Positions 8,802 to 18,167 of a stretch of DNA of 64,000 nt are shown one piece after another (position 1 is the first letter of the stretch; every line of letters begins with the position of its first letter). The translations under genes and the position numbers were made by a program. The DNA comes from Streptomyces coeruleorubidus (GTDB taxonomy: Bacteria; Actinomycetota; Actinomycetes; Streptomycetales; Streptomycetaceae), in the NCBI RefSeq assembly GCF_028885415.1, contig NZ_CP118527.1, positions 9,238,001-9,302,000 of the forward strand, in the 5' to 3' direction. Below the pieces are notes generated by a model, which saw only the letters and a program-made list of their open reading frames with translations, had not been told where the DNA came from and made no database searches.

Positions 8802-11051
8802 ATGTCCGAGCTGTTCGACGCGGTCGACGCCCTGGTCGCGTCCCGCTCCCCGCTGCCGCCCCCGGCGGAACGCAAGCGGCTGCGCCAGGCCCACGGCCTG
8901 ACGCTGGACGAGGTGGCCGCCGCTCTGCAAGTGCGGCGCGCGACGGTCAGCGGCTGGGAGGCCGGCAAGACCGAACCGCGCCCGCCGGAGCGCGACGCGT
9001 ACGCCCGCCTGCTGAAGCAGCTCGCCCAGCTCTACCCCGCCACCAACGCCGCGGCCCCTCCGAAGGACACGTCGGTTCCCGAGACACCTGCCACCCCTGC
9101 CCCTGCCGCGCCGGCGTCATCGGCAGCTGAACCGCCCAAAGTCCGCACACGACCCACAGGCCCGGCCCCGGAGGCTGCTCCCGGGAACGCCGCACCGCGC
9201 CCCACCGGCCCTGCCGCCGTGCCGCGTCCGGCGGCCGCGACGACCAGGCCGACGTCGACGACGCGCCGCCCCGGCACGAAGAAGGCAGCCCCTGCGAACA
9301 CCCCGACGACCGAAGCCGACCCGCGGTTCGCGAACGGGCCGCTGCTCGTCATCGACGCCGACGACGACTCCCAGGTGACCGGCTACGGCATCGGCGGCCT
9401 GGTCCTCGACGTGCCCGCCAAGTCGCTTCCCGCGCTGGTGGAGTGGACGCTGAAGGAGGCGCAGCTCGGGGCGGGGCGGCTGCACGGCTCCGGCAAGGAC
9501 GCCGACCCGCTGCTCGTGCTCACCGAGGCCGCGTGCGAGCGATACGGACTCCCGCTGGAGCTGTCGGACGCCGAGCGGCTCGCCGGACGCCTCCCCGACG
9601 GCCACAAGATCCTCAGGCAGCTCGACCGGGCCGACTGGCAGCTGACCAGGCGAGGTTTCGGGCCGTGGGCGCGGATCTACCGCCCCGCCCAGGGCCGTCA
9701 GCGCCAGTGCGTGCAGTTGTGCATCCCGTCGTGGAACGCGCTCGACGCCCGCACCTGGGGCCACGCCGCGCGGCTCGAGCCGGCGGAACTCGCCCGCGTG
9801 CTGGGTACCTACGCGGCCCGGGTGATGACGCCGCGCGGCTCGACGGCCGTCACCGGCCTGGAGCTGATGACCGCCCTCAACCCGCCGACCCGGGCGAGCG
9901 AGGCGGACGAGACGGGGAAACGGCACAAGGAACACCGGCCCGGCTCGCTGGGCGAGCACCCGATCGACTGCGCACCGTGCGAGGCTCCGGACGGGCACCC
10001 ACTGCTCGCCGGCCTGCCCCGCTTCCACCAGCGGGGCCCGGCCGAGATGCTGTTCGAGGAGGCGTACGACTGGGCGCGCGAGCTCACCGATGCCGAATGC
10101 ATGCGGCGGTACCTGGTCGGCATCGACGTCAACCTCGCCTTCGGCGCTGCCGCCAACGGTGCCGTCGTCGGCCTGGCGACGCCGCCCGTGCACGTCACCA
10201 ACCCCGTCTTCGACCCGACGCTGCCCGGGGCATGGCTCGTCGACCTCTCCCACGTCGACCTCTCCAACGTCCTGGTCGGCAAGGAGTGGCGCCGGCTGGA
10301 GAGCGCGTTGCTGCCCAGCCCGTTCACGCCCACCGGCGAGCGCCCGCAGGGCCCGGCCTGGTACGCGACTCCGACGGTGGCGTACGCGGTGGAGCTCGGC
10401 TACGACATCGCCCCGACCGAGGCCTGGGTGAGGCAGGACAAGGGCAGGTTCCTGGACGGCTGGTACAAGCGGCTGCGTGACGCCTACGTCGACACCATGG
10501 CGGACCTCGGGGTGGGCGAGAAGCTGCGCACCCCGGAGTTCCTGAAGGCGATGGACGGCTACAAGCAGCGCGACCCGGAGATGGCGATCGTCCTGGACGC
10601 GATCAAGTCCACGGTCAAGGGCGGCATCGGCAAACTGCGCGAACGGGCACATGGCGGCGGCTGGAAGCCCGGACAACCCTGGCCCGCCCTCGCCCGCCCG
10701 ACGTGGCGGCCCGACATCCGCGCCGCCGTCATCTCCCGGGCCCGGATCAACATGCACCGCAAGATGCTCAATCTGGCCGCGGCAACCGGCCGATATCCGG
10801 TGGCGGTCCTGTCGGACTGCGCCGTCTACGCCGCCGACGGCCCCAGCCCGCTCCACGTCCTGCCGTACGACGCCGACGGCAAGACGGTGCCCGGCAGCTT
10901 CCGGCTCGGGGTGTCGCCGGGCATGGTCAAGCACGAGGGCACCCAGACCACCTTGTGGGCCGAAGCAGTGCGTGAGCAACACGGCCAGGTCCTCAACCTC
11001 GCCCGCTACATCAAGACCGGTGAGGTCACAGCCAAGGACGACGGAGAATAG
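8802..11051 (+). CDS. tap: Telomere-associated protein Tap
   Basis: The 749-residue product begins with an Xre-like helix-turn-helix (residues 23-62: RLRQAHGLTLDEVAAALQVR, ATVSGWEAGKTEPRP). A long Pro/Ala/Thr-rich linker (about 82-170) follows, and then the large conserved Tap body. Tap binds the 3' overhang of Streptomyces telomeres and recruits the terminal protein for end patching. The length matches known Tap proteins (about 740). AGGAGGTG sits nine bases before the ATG. Tpg follows after 12 bases, the standard tap-tpg arrangement. No frameshift is seen, so the gene looks functional. Confidence 0.95.
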   Translation: MSELFDAVDALVASRSPLPPPAERKRLRQAHGLTLDEVAAALQVRRATVSGWEAGKTEPRPPERDAYARLLKQLAQLYPATNAAAPPKDTSVPETPATPAPAAPASSAAEPPKVRTRPTGPAPEAAPGNAAPRPTGPAAVPRPAAATTRPTSTTRRPGTKKAAPANTPTTEADPRFANGPLLVIDADDDSQVTGYGIGGLVLDVPAKSLPALVEWTLKEAQLGAGRLHGSGKDADPLLVLTEAACERYGLPLELSDAERLAGRLPDGHKILRQLDRADWQLTRRGFGPWARIYRPAQGRQRQCVQLCIPSWNALDARTWGHAARLEPAELARVLGTYAARVMTPRGSTAVTGLELMTALNPPTRASEADETGKRHKEHRPGSLGEHPIDCAPCEAPDGHPLLAGLPRFHQRGPAEMLFEEAYDWARELTDAECMRRYLVGIDVNLAFGAAANGAVVGLATPPVHVTNPVFDPTLPGAWLVDLSHVDLSNVLVGKEWRRLESALLPSPFTPTGERPQGPAWYATPTVAYAVELGYDIAPTEAWVRQDKGRFLDGWYKRLRDAYVDTMADLGVGEKLRTPEFLKAMDGYKQRDPEMAIVLDAIKSTVKGGIGKLRERAHGGGWKPGQPWPALARPTWRPDIRAAVISRARINMHRKMLNLAAATGRYPVAVLSDCAVYAADGPSPLHVLPYDADGKTVPGSFRLGVSPGMVKHEGTQTTLWAEAVREQHGQVLNLARYIKTGEVTAKDDGE

Positions 11052-11063
11052 GGGAGCGAGCCG

Positions 11064-11618
11064 ATGGACACGGTCGGGGACGGTCTCGACGCCGCGCTGC
11101 GGAAGGCGTTCACGCGCCCGATCCCCAAGAGCGCGGGCGCGCAGATGCGCTACCTGGTCAGGCAGCTCAAGGGCACCAGGCCGGTGGCCGAGTTGCTCGG
11201 CGTCACCCAGCGCACCGTCGAACGGTATGTGAAGGACCAGATCAAAAAGCCCCGTGCCGACCTCGCGCAGCGCATGGAGCGCGAGGTCACAGCGCGGTGG
11301 CAGCCCCAGATCCGGGCCAGGGCCAGACAAACGGCGGCCACCACCGACGGCATCGTCATCGACACCCGCGCCCGGTTCGGTTACACCGCCGCCCCCGGCA
11401 CCACCGACGACGCCCGGCTGCGCCATCTCACCGTCGCTCTGCCTCCGCAGTACGCCGCCCGCCTCTTCGAGACCAAGGAATCAGGCGGCACGGAACAGCA
11501 ACTGCGCGACATCGCGGCCGAGGCGCTGGGCGAGGTGTACTTCCGCGACAACGGCCGCCGCGCCCACGGCCTGGAAGTCGAGTTCACCGACGTGGAGCAC
11601 CTCGAGTTCGACCTCTGA
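11064..11618 (+). CDS. tpg: Telomere terminal protein Tpg
   Basis: The 184-residue product has the same length as known Streptomyces Tpg proteins. A helix-turn-helix (residues 36-62: KGTRPVAELLGVTQRTVERY) sits in the N-terminal half, and the C-terminal half carries the conserved DTRARFGYTAAPGTTDDARL region (100-119). Tpg is covalently attached to chromosome 5' ends and primes end patching. Residue 114 is threonine, and I recall Thr114 as the residue deoxynucleotidylated in the family. GGGAGC precedes the ATG. Co-transcription with tap is clear. Confidence 0.95.
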   Translation: MDTVGDGLDAALRKAFTRPIPKSAGAQMRYLVRQLKGTRPVAELLGVTQRTVERYVKDQIKKPRADLAQRMEREVTARWQPQIRARARQTAATTDGIVIDTRARFGYTAAPGTTDDARLRHLTVALPPQYAARLFETKESGGTEQQLRDIAAEALGEVYFRDNGRRAHGLEVEFTDVEHLEFDL

Positions 11619-11695
11619 CCGTCGACGCCCTTCGCGCTCACGGAGACCTTTAATCCGGTGCTCGACACGCTGTGTGCCCTCTACAGTGAAGCCCG

Positions 11696-12562
11696 ATGAC
11701 ACTCCTACATGTCCATGACTATGGGGGCGACGGCCCTCAACTGGTTCTGCTGCACGGCTTCTCACGGTCGCTCACCGACTGGGACGCCGCCGCCACCCTC
11801 CTCACCGCCGGGCATCGCGTCCTGTCCGTCGACCTCCCCGGCCACGGTCGCTCTCCCGACATCTCCCCCTGGACCATGCCCACCGTGGTGCGGCACATCG
11901 CGGACACGCTCGACGCGCATGGCGTGCCCGAGGCCGTCGTCGTGGGCCATTCCCTCGGCGGAATGGTCGCGGTGGAGTACGCCCGGGCGAACCCGAACCA
12001 CGCCCGCGCCAGTGCCGCCGTGAATCTCGACGGCTTCTGGTGGGGACGCGAGTACCCCGGCGCCGACCGGGTGAGTGAGGCGCTGCTGGCGTCGGCCGGG
12101 GCCATCGCGCCGCCCGAGTACGTCGAGGAGAAGGTCCTCCACGCCGCCCGGCTCGGCATTCCCGCCGACCGTGCGGAGGCCGCTGCCCGCGCGGCCGCAC
12201 GCCCCTTGCCCGACGGCAAGTGGCAGACGCTGCCGGAACGGGCGACGGCACTGGAGATCCGGGACGAACTCCAAAAGCTCGGCGCGCTCGGTGTCACCGC
12301 ATGGCTGGACGGGGCCGACTGCCCGCTGCTGCTGGTACAGGCCGGGCGACGGGTGCCGCCGACGCCCGGCATGGAGTGGTTCGACGATTTCAGCACCCGG
12401 TTCGCACAAGAGGTCTCCGGCGAACTGGCCGCGCTCTCCCGCACCCGGCCGACGATCACCGTCACCAGGATCGACGCCACCCACCCCATGAACCTGGAGG
12501 CTCCGGAAGCGGTGGCGACGCTGGTCGCCGACTTCGTTCGAGGACTGCCTCAACCGTCGTAA
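11696..12562 (+). CDS. Alpha/beta hydrolase
   Basis: The 288-residue product has a complete alpha/beta-hydrolase fold: oxyanion HGFSRSLTDW (20-29), the strand-turn SVDLPGHGRS, nucleophile elbow GHSLGG (Ser86) and a C-terminal His in ATHPMNLEAPE. The substrate cannot be predicted; similar proteins are esterases, lactonases or haloperoxidase-like enzymes. No Shine-Dalgarno precedes the ATG. TACAGT lies eight bases upstream, so a leaderless start is possible. It is convergent with the phosphotransferase at 12582. Confidence 0.85.
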   Translation: MTLLHVHDYGGDGPQLVLLHGFSRSLTDWDAAATLLTAGHRVLSVDLPGHGRSPDISPWTMPTVVRHIADTLDAHGVPEAVVVGHSLGGMVAVEYARANPNHARASAAVNLDGFWWGREYPGADRVSEALLASAGAIAPPEYVEEKVLHAARLGIPADRAEAAARAAARPLPDGKWQTLPERATALEIRDELQKLGALGVTAWLDGADCPLLLVQAGRRVPPTPGMEWFDDFSTRFAQEVSGELAALSRTRPTITVTRIDATHPMNLEAPEAVATLVADFVRGLPQPS

Positions 12563-12581
12563 CAGCAGCCGTTGAACATCT

Positions 12582-13589
12582 CTAGCGGATCCCTCGGCCC
12601 ACTTCCTGGCCGATGTCGATCACGAGTTGCCGATGTGTGCGGGCCATGTCGGTCAGATCGTTGCGCAGTTCGGACAGCCAATCCGGTTCCTGCCGGGCGG
12701 GTTCGCCCAGCGCGCGGGTGATGCGCACCAGAGAAGCCGCGGCATGCAGACCGGCGAACAGCTGCAGGCGCCCCAAGTCCTCATCGTCGAACGGGCGCAC
12801 GCTGCGGTAGCCGTCGAGGAAGGCGTCGAACCGCGCCCGGTGCCCGGTAGCGGGCCGGCCGGTGTGGTCGGTCAGGTCGCGCACGGCATAGGCGATGTCG
12901 GCGGCATACCAGGAGAGGGCGGCCTCGTCGAAGTCATAGGCGATCGGGCCGCCCTCCTCCCAGGCCATGTTGTCCAACTCGAAGTCACCGTGCACCACAC
13001 CCCAGCGGTCCTGACACCGCGGCAGTTCGCTCATCACGTCGGCGAGCCGCGCCGTCGCCTCGACCAACTCGGCGTCATCGGCGAACCGTTCACCGATATC
13101 CGCAAGTTCGCCGAAGGATTCGGGAAGCCCCGCATCGAGCCCGGCGGCATCGCGGTGCAGACGTGCCAGTGCCTCCCCCCACTGCCAGGCCCGCGATTCC
13201 GTGAGGTCACTGACGTCGACTTCCGCGCCGGGCGCCGGTTCGACCACCATGGCGTGCATGGCACCGAGACCGGTCGCCACGGTCATGGTCAGTGCCCCGG
13301 ACTCGGCGGCGACCGGCCGCACCACCGTCGAGCCGCCGTCGCTGAGCCGTGTCATCAACTCAGCCACCACAGCGACGAACTTCGGTCCGCGATACGAGCC
13401 GGGCACGAACCGCAAATAACGACGTCGGCCCCTGTCCGGGAGCACGAACACATGCGAGGCACTGGAGCGCCACCACTTGGCAGTGCCGGCCGGGTAACCC
13501 CACCGGGCGGCGACCTGGTCGGCGATCGGGCTGTCCCATGCTTCGGACACGGTCTGCTTCAGTCGATCGATCTCAGTCAACGGCATCAT
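12582..13589 (-). CDS. Aminoglycoside/choline-kinase-fold phosphotransferase
   Basis: The 335-residue product keeps the catalytic signatures of the APH family: VVHGDFELDN (about 197-206) for the Brenner motif and AYDFDEA for the metal-binding aspartate. The N-terminal lobe has the ATP-binding strands around SHVFVLPDRGRRRYLRFVPGS. Members phosphorylate small-molecule alcohols, and some confer antibiotic resistance. Nothing here identifies the substrate. It is divergent from a second APH-fold gene at 13729, but the two are not close in sequence. Confidence 0.85.
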   Translation of the reverse strand: MMPLTEIDRLKQTVSEAWDSPIADQVAARWGYPAGTAKWWRSSASHVFVLPDRGRRRYLRFVPGSYRGPKFVAVVAELMTRLSDGGSTVVRPVAAESGALTMTVATGLGAMHAMVVEPAPGAEVDVSDLTESRAWQWGEALARLHRDAAGLDAGLPESFGELADIGERFADDAELVEATARLADVMSELPRCQDRWGVVHGDFELDNMAWEEGGPIAYDFDEAALSWYAADIAYAVRDLTDHTGRPATGHRARFDAFLDGYRSVRPFDDEDLGRLQLFAGLHAAASLVRITRALGEPARQEPDWLSELRNDLTDMARTHRQLVIDIGQEVGRGIR

Positions 13590-13728
13590 CGCGAGCCAGC
13601 CTTGATCACGCAGCCGACAGCCACAAGCCGTTTTTCCGAAGGCCCGTCGCTGTACCGCGGCCCTCTACCGACAGCTTGGTATGGTGCGCGGGTTGTGGCA
13701 GCGCTCAAGGGAGAGGGGCCCGGCGACT

Positions 13729-14571
13729 ATGCAGGCGGCAGAGGTCTCGCGTGCGGTGGCCGCGGCCAGGTCGACCGCCTCATCACTCGACCTGAGAGCC
13801 GACGACGCGATCGTTCTTCATGACTCGAACAAGCTCACTCTGCGTCTGCTGCCCTGTGACGTCCTGGCCCGGGTGGCACCCGTAGCGGATCAGGTCGCAC
13901 AGTTCGAAGTCGAGCTCGCTCAGCGGCTCGCCGAATCCGGGTGCCCTGTGGCTGCTCTCGAGCCCCGAGTGGAGCCACGCGTCCATGAGCGTGAGGGCTT
14001 CGTGGTCACGCTATGGACCTACTACGAACCCGTGACACCCCGAGAGGTCCCACCAGCCGACTACGCCCATGCGCTCGAGCGGCTGCATGCCGGCATGCGC
14101 AAGCTCGATGTCCCGACGCCCCACTTCACGGACCGAGTCGAGCAGGCTCAGCAACTCGTGGCGGACCGCGACCGCACTCCGGCGCTCGCCGAGGCGGACC
14201 GGGAGCTGCTCCGCGACACGTTGCGAAGCCTGAGACGAGTGATCGGCGAGCGCGGCGGCGCCGAACAGCTGCTGCACGGCGAGCCGCACCCGGGCAACGT
14301 GCTCACCACGAACAACGGGCTGCTGTTCATCGACCTTGAGACGTGTTGCCGTGGGCCCGTCGAATTCGACCTCGCCCATGCGCCCGAAGAAGTCGGCGAG
14401 CACTACCCGGGTGTCGATCAGGACTTGCTGCGCGAGTGCCGGATCCTCGTGCTGGCGATGATCACAGCGTGGCGCTGGGATCGAGACGACCAGCTCCCGG
14501 ACGGGCGCCGGCTGGGCACGGAGTGGCTCAGCCAGATCCGAGCAGCACTCGATCGCGACGGTTCGGATTAG
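13729..14571 (+). CDS. Aminoglycoside phosphotransferase family protein
   Basis: The roughly 280-residue product has the APH catalytic motif LLHGEPHPGNVLTTNNGLLF with FIDLETCC just after, in the second half. An ATG at 13681 is also in frame. It overlaps a TATGGT promoter-like hexamer, and GGGAGAGGGG precedes the ATG at 13729, so I prefer the latter. Substrate is unknown. It is one of two intact APH-fold genes in this window, alongside two APH remnants at 29833 and 40708. Confidence 0.82.
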   Translation: MQAAEVSRAVAAARSTASSLDLRADDAIVLHDSNKLTLRLLPCDVLARVAPVADQVAQFEVELAQRLAESGCPVAALEPRVEPRVHEREGFVVTLWTYYEPVTPREVPPADYAHALERLHAGMRKLDVPTPHFTDRVEQAQQLVADRDRTPALAEADRELLRDTLRSLRRVIGERGGAEQLLHGEPHPGNVLTTNNGLLFIDLETCCRGPVEFDLAHAPEEVGEHYPGVDQDLLRECRILVLAMITAWRWDRDDQLPDGRRLGTEWLSQIRAALDRDGSD

Positions 14572-14776
14572 GCTCTCGGCGCCATCCGAAATGTACGCCG
14601 CAGGCGAACATCTGGGCATGTGCCCGAATAGGAACCGTATTCAGGCTGCCGCAGATCGAGGTGTAACACGGCGGTGCTCGCGCGGCGCAGAAGTAGGCAG
14701 AAACGGGCCAGTGAGGCTGAATCTCGCTGCCCGGGCGAACCCTGCAAACATCGCACGCGCGAGATTGGAATTTTCT

Positions 14777-15130
14777 GTGAACAACACCGACCCGGTTTCC
14801 GGATATCAGGCCTACGACCAGCCCCCGGGGCCTGCCCGCCCTGACCGTAACCAGGCCGCCGCACGACGGGTAGCTCTTGCCACCTGCACGATCGCCGACG
14901 TAGCGGCCGGACTGCTGGGTCTGTGGATCGTGCTCTACCTGCTCGACGCCAATCAGGCGAATCCGTTCGTCGAGTTCGTCCACGGAATGGCGGACTGGCT
15001 GTCCGGATGGGCACAGGACATTTTCACGATGGACACCGAGGGTCTACGCGTTGTCCTCAATTATGGTCTCCCGGCGGTCATCTATTTGCTGATCGGCCAC
15101 GGAATCGCTGCCCGGCTCAACCGGGCCTGA
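14777..15130 (+). CDS. Small two-helix membrane protein
   Basis: Starting at GTG 14777, the 117-residue product has a hydrophilic Pro/Gln-rich N-terminus, one long hydrophobic helix (VAAGLLGLWIVLYLL) and a second near the end (LPAVIYLLIGHGIAA). Open sequence continues upstream to 14591, but its codon use is poor and the change to GC-rich third positions comes at the GTG. No family is recognised with certainty; similar short proteins occur in many Streptomyces. It is convergent with the TPR protein gene. Confidence 0.6.
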   Translation: MNNTDPVSGYQAYDQPPGPARPDRNQAAARRVALATCTIADVAAGLLGLWIVLYLLDANQANPFVEFVHGMADWLSGWAQDIFTMDTEGLRVVLNYGLPAVIYLLIGHGIAARLNRA

Positions 15131-15228
15131 TGGCATTACCGGCCGGTTCAGTCCGCGGCGTGGGTGTGGGAAAGGCGGCACCCACCGGTGCCGAGGCGAC
15201 AGCCCGCCCCGGCACCGGGGACGCCGTG

Positions 15229-18165
15229 TCACTCCTCGTCGCGCAGCCGGGCCGCCAAGGACGTCAGCGACTCCGTCTCGTCGGTGTGGCCCAGAGCGGT
15301 GAGGCGGGAGACCGCCGCGTCGAGGCGGGTGAGGGCGGGGGCGGGGCGCTCCAGGTAGATGCCCTCCACGGCACCCGCGAGACGGACGCACTCGGCCCAC
15401 TCCCCGGCGTGCTCCTGCTCCGCTCCCGGCTCGCCGAGCAGGGCGAGGGCCTTCTCCAGGGCGGCCAGGGCGTCCCCGTACGCACCGGCGTAGGCGTTGA
15501 CCCGCCCGTATTCATAGGCCAGGGCCGAGTCGAGAGAGCGGCCGCGGGTCTCGTACCCGGCAGCGCGGGCCTCGTCGGCGATGCGGCCGGCGTCGGCGAG
15601 GAAGGCGAGGGCGTCGGCCAGACCGTCGGGGCCCTGCTGCTGGCTCTGGAGACGGGCGAGTTCGCGCAGGCAGCTGCTGAGCTGCTCGTAGCGCGGGTCC
15701 CGGGCGTGGGCGGCGAGTGCCTGGTCCGCGGCCTCACGGGCCGGGCCGAACTCGCCGGACTCGCCGAGAAGTACGGCAGTCTCCGCGGCGATCATGGCGT
15801 GGCTTCCCGGGTCGTCGTCCCAGCCGGCCGACTCGGCCGCGAGGGCGACGAACTCCGCAGTGGCGGCCTTGAGGTCGTCCCCCGCGTGCAGCGCGCGGGC
15901 GCGGGTCAGGCGCAGTTGAGCGACGAGCCGGTCGTCCAGTTCTCCGGAGACGACGTCCGGTTCGGCCAGCAGGGAGTCGAGCAGTGCGATGCAGTCCTCG
16001 ACGCGGCCGAGGTCGAGGCTCAGCTGGGCCGCGTTGCTGAAGGTGCAGAACGCGTCGGTCCGGCTGCCGTGGCGAAGGTCCAGCTCCGCGGAGCGCGTCA
16101 GGTGCCACAACGCCTCGTCGGGGCGCCCCAGGTACATGCAGGCCTGGGCCAGATCACCGTGGAGGCGGGCGGTGTCGACCGCGTCGGCCGGCCAGTCGGC
16201 GGCCAGCCGCAGGCTTTCGGTCAGGTCCGCGTGCGCGGCCTGCGCGTCCTGGAGGCCGAGCTGGAGCCGGCCCCGCAGTCCGAGCGTGCGGGGCAGGTGC
16301 CAGGCGGGGCCGTGCGCCTTCAGCCGGTCGAGGAGGGCGTCGATCTCGGTGACCGCGGCGGGCAGATCGCCGGAGAGGGCATACGTACTGGCCCGCAGCA
16401 GCATGGCGCCGGAGACCTGCCCGGCGACATCGTGCCGGGTGGCGAATGCGTGCAGCAGGTCCACCTCGGCGAGGACCGGCGCGACGTGCCCCTCGCTCCC
16501 CGACGTCTGCAGGCGCAGGCCCAGCGCGGTCGCCCGCAGCCGCAGCAGGCGGGCCTCCTGGTAGGGGGCGAGGCCGGGCGCGTCCTCGTGCAGGCGGACC
16601 ATGGACGCGTGGGCGGCGGTCAGCGCGGCGGCCTTCGCCTCGGTCGCGTCGGCGGCTCCCTGCGCGGGGACCTCGGCGGCGGCGAGCAGGGCACTGGCAC
16701 GAGCGAGCGCCGCCTGACCCGGCAGTCCGGCGCCGTCGTACAGGCCCGCGGCCTCCTCGTAGAGGTCGGCGGCGACGGCGAACTCGTCCTTGTCGCCCGC
16801 CCGGCTCGCCTCGTCGGCCAGCAGGTCCGCGCGCAGCCGTACGAGCGGGCCCACGGCCGGGTCGTCGGGGTGGGTGTAGTCGCGGGCGGCGACGAGCGTG
16901 CGCAGCCGCGCCCAGCAGGCCGGTGCGTCCGGGTGGCCCTGCTCGTCCAACGCCCGTGCCCGGGCCATCAGTTCGGGCAGCGACTCCGGGACGGCCGTGG
17001 CCGTCCGGGCGGCGGGTGCGGCAACCGGGGCGGCCGGGGTCACGTCGTCGAGACTGCGGGGGCGCAGGGTCAGTTCCAGCGCGTCCAGGAGCGGGGCACG
17101 GTCGAGGCGGGCCCTGCGGCGGTCGGTGTGGGCCGTGGTGCCGTTGCGGGCGTCGAAGCGGGCGGCGAGGTCGTCGGCCCGGCCGCGCACCTCGGCGCGC
17201 AGTCCGGCCACCGTCCAGGTGCGGCCCGCGTATCCGGCGGTCGGCAGTTCGCCGTGGCCCAGGAGCTCGACACGCTGGAGGAGGACCTCCACGCCGGTGA
17301 GGAAGCCGAGCAGGTCCAGTGGCGAGTCGACCTCGTCGAACAGGCTCCGGTTCTCGGCGAGCAGTTCCAGGCCGCGTGCCTCGTTGCCGGTCAGCGCGCA
17401 GAACTCCAGGTGCCGGCCGACCTCCTGGGACATCGATGGGTTACGGCGGCAGCCGCGGTAGCCGACGAGGTGCAGTTCGCGGGCCCGGTCGGTGCGGCCG
17501 GTGCGCAGCAGGGGCAACAGCGCGTACGAGACGGAGCGGGCCGGCTCCTCCTGGCAGGACTCCTTCCCGGCCAGGACGGGCTCCCAGGTGCGCAGCGCCC
17601 GCTCGTCGTCGCCCGCCACGAGGTGGTACAGGGCGCGCTCGCAGCTCTCGCAGGCCTCGCAGTCGCTGAGCCGGGTGCGGGTGCGGCCCGCCCACAGCTC
17701 GTAGGCGGGGGTGGTGTCCTCGCCGATGTGGGCGGCGAGCTGGTACGCCTGGCCGTAGTAGGGCTGCAGGCCGAGGCCGGCCTGCTCGTACCGGTGGCGC
17801 ATCTCGGTGAGCCACTGGCGCAGGCTGGCCAGCGGTATCTCGGGCAGCTGGCGCAGGGCGTGGGCCACCCACTTGAACCGCCAGAACAGCATGTGACGCA
17901 GGCGCTCGTCGAAGACGTCGGGCTGCTCGTCGAAGAGGGTGAGCAGGCGGGCGAAGACGACGGGCGACTTGCGGGGTTCGGAGCCGTAGGTGTACGCCTC
18001 CTGGAGTTCGAGCAGCGCGTGGACGAGCGGTGCCGGCTCCGCGAACTGCTCGGCGGCGTCGACCAGTTCCTCGGCGGTGACGGTGCGGGTGCGGCCGTAG
18101 GGGCGACGGTCGTTCTCCTTCAGCGCCTGGTACAGCTCGTGGGTGGTCTGGGGTGCGGTCGGCAT
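15229..18165 (-). CDS. Large tetratricopeptide-repeat protein coupled to Hsp90
   Basis: The 978-residue soluble protein is almost entirely alpha-helical with TPR-like pairs, clearest in the C-terminal half (ALWHLTRSAELDLR, DALAALEKALALLG). A cysteine cluster, DCEACESCE, lies near residue 175 and could bind metal. The ATG is two bases after the stop of the Hsp90 gene (TGA-CG-ATG), so translation is probably coupled. TPR proteins are classical Hsp90 co-chaperones in eukaryotes. A similar partnership here is inferred from gene order only, since the Hsp90 lacks a terminal EEVD. Confidence 0.8.
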   Translation of the reverse strand: MPTAPQTTHELYQALKENDRRPYGRTRTVTAEELVDAAEQFAEPAPLVHALLELQEAYTYGSEPRKSPVVFARLLTLFDEQPDVFDERLRHMLFWRFKWVAHALRQLPEIPLASLRQWLTEMRHRYEQAGLGLQPYYGQAYQLAAHIGEDTTPAYELWAGRTRTRLSDCEACESCERALYHLVAGDDERALRTWEPVLAGKESCQEEPARSVSYALLPLLRTGRTDRARELHLVGYRGCRRNPSMSQEVGRHLEFCALTGNEARGLELLAENRSLFDEVDSPLDLLGFLTGVEVLLQRVELLGHGELPTAGYAGRTWTVAGLRAEVRGRADDLAARFDARNGTTAHTDRRRARLDRAPLLDALELTLRPRSLDDVTPAAPVAAPAARTATAVPESLPELMARARALDEQGHPDAPACWARLRTLVAARDYTHPDDPAVGPLVRLRADLLADEASRAGDKDEFAVAADLYEEAAGLYDGAGLPGQAALARASALLAAAEVPAQGAADATEAKAAALTAAHASMVRLHEDAPGLAPYQEARLLRLRATALGLRLQTSGSEGHVAPVLAEVDLLHAFATRHDVAGQVSGAMLLRASTYALSGDLPAAVTEIDALLDRLKAHGPAWHLPRTLGLRGRLQLGLQDAQAAHADLTESLRLAADWPADAVDTARLHGDLAQACMYLGRPDEALWHLTRSAELDLRHGSRTDAFCTFSNAAQLSLDLGRVEDCIALLDSLLAEPDVVSGELDDRLVAQLRLTRARALHAGDDLKAATAEFVALAAESAGWDDDPGSHAMIAAETAVLLGESGEFGPAREAADQALAAHARDPRYEQLSSCLRELARLQSQQQGPDGLADALAFLADAGRIADEARAAGYETRGRSLDSALAYEYGRVNAYAGAYGDALAALEKALALLGEPGAEQEHAGEWAECVRLAGAVEGIYLERPAPALTRLDAAVSRLTALGHTDETESLTSLAARLRDEE

Positions 18166-18167
18166 CG

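Noticed and set aside
9117..11426. A 769-codon open frame on the minus strand
   Set aside because: It is antisense to tap and tpg, with Gly/Arg/Val-biased composition typical of GC-rich shadow frames.
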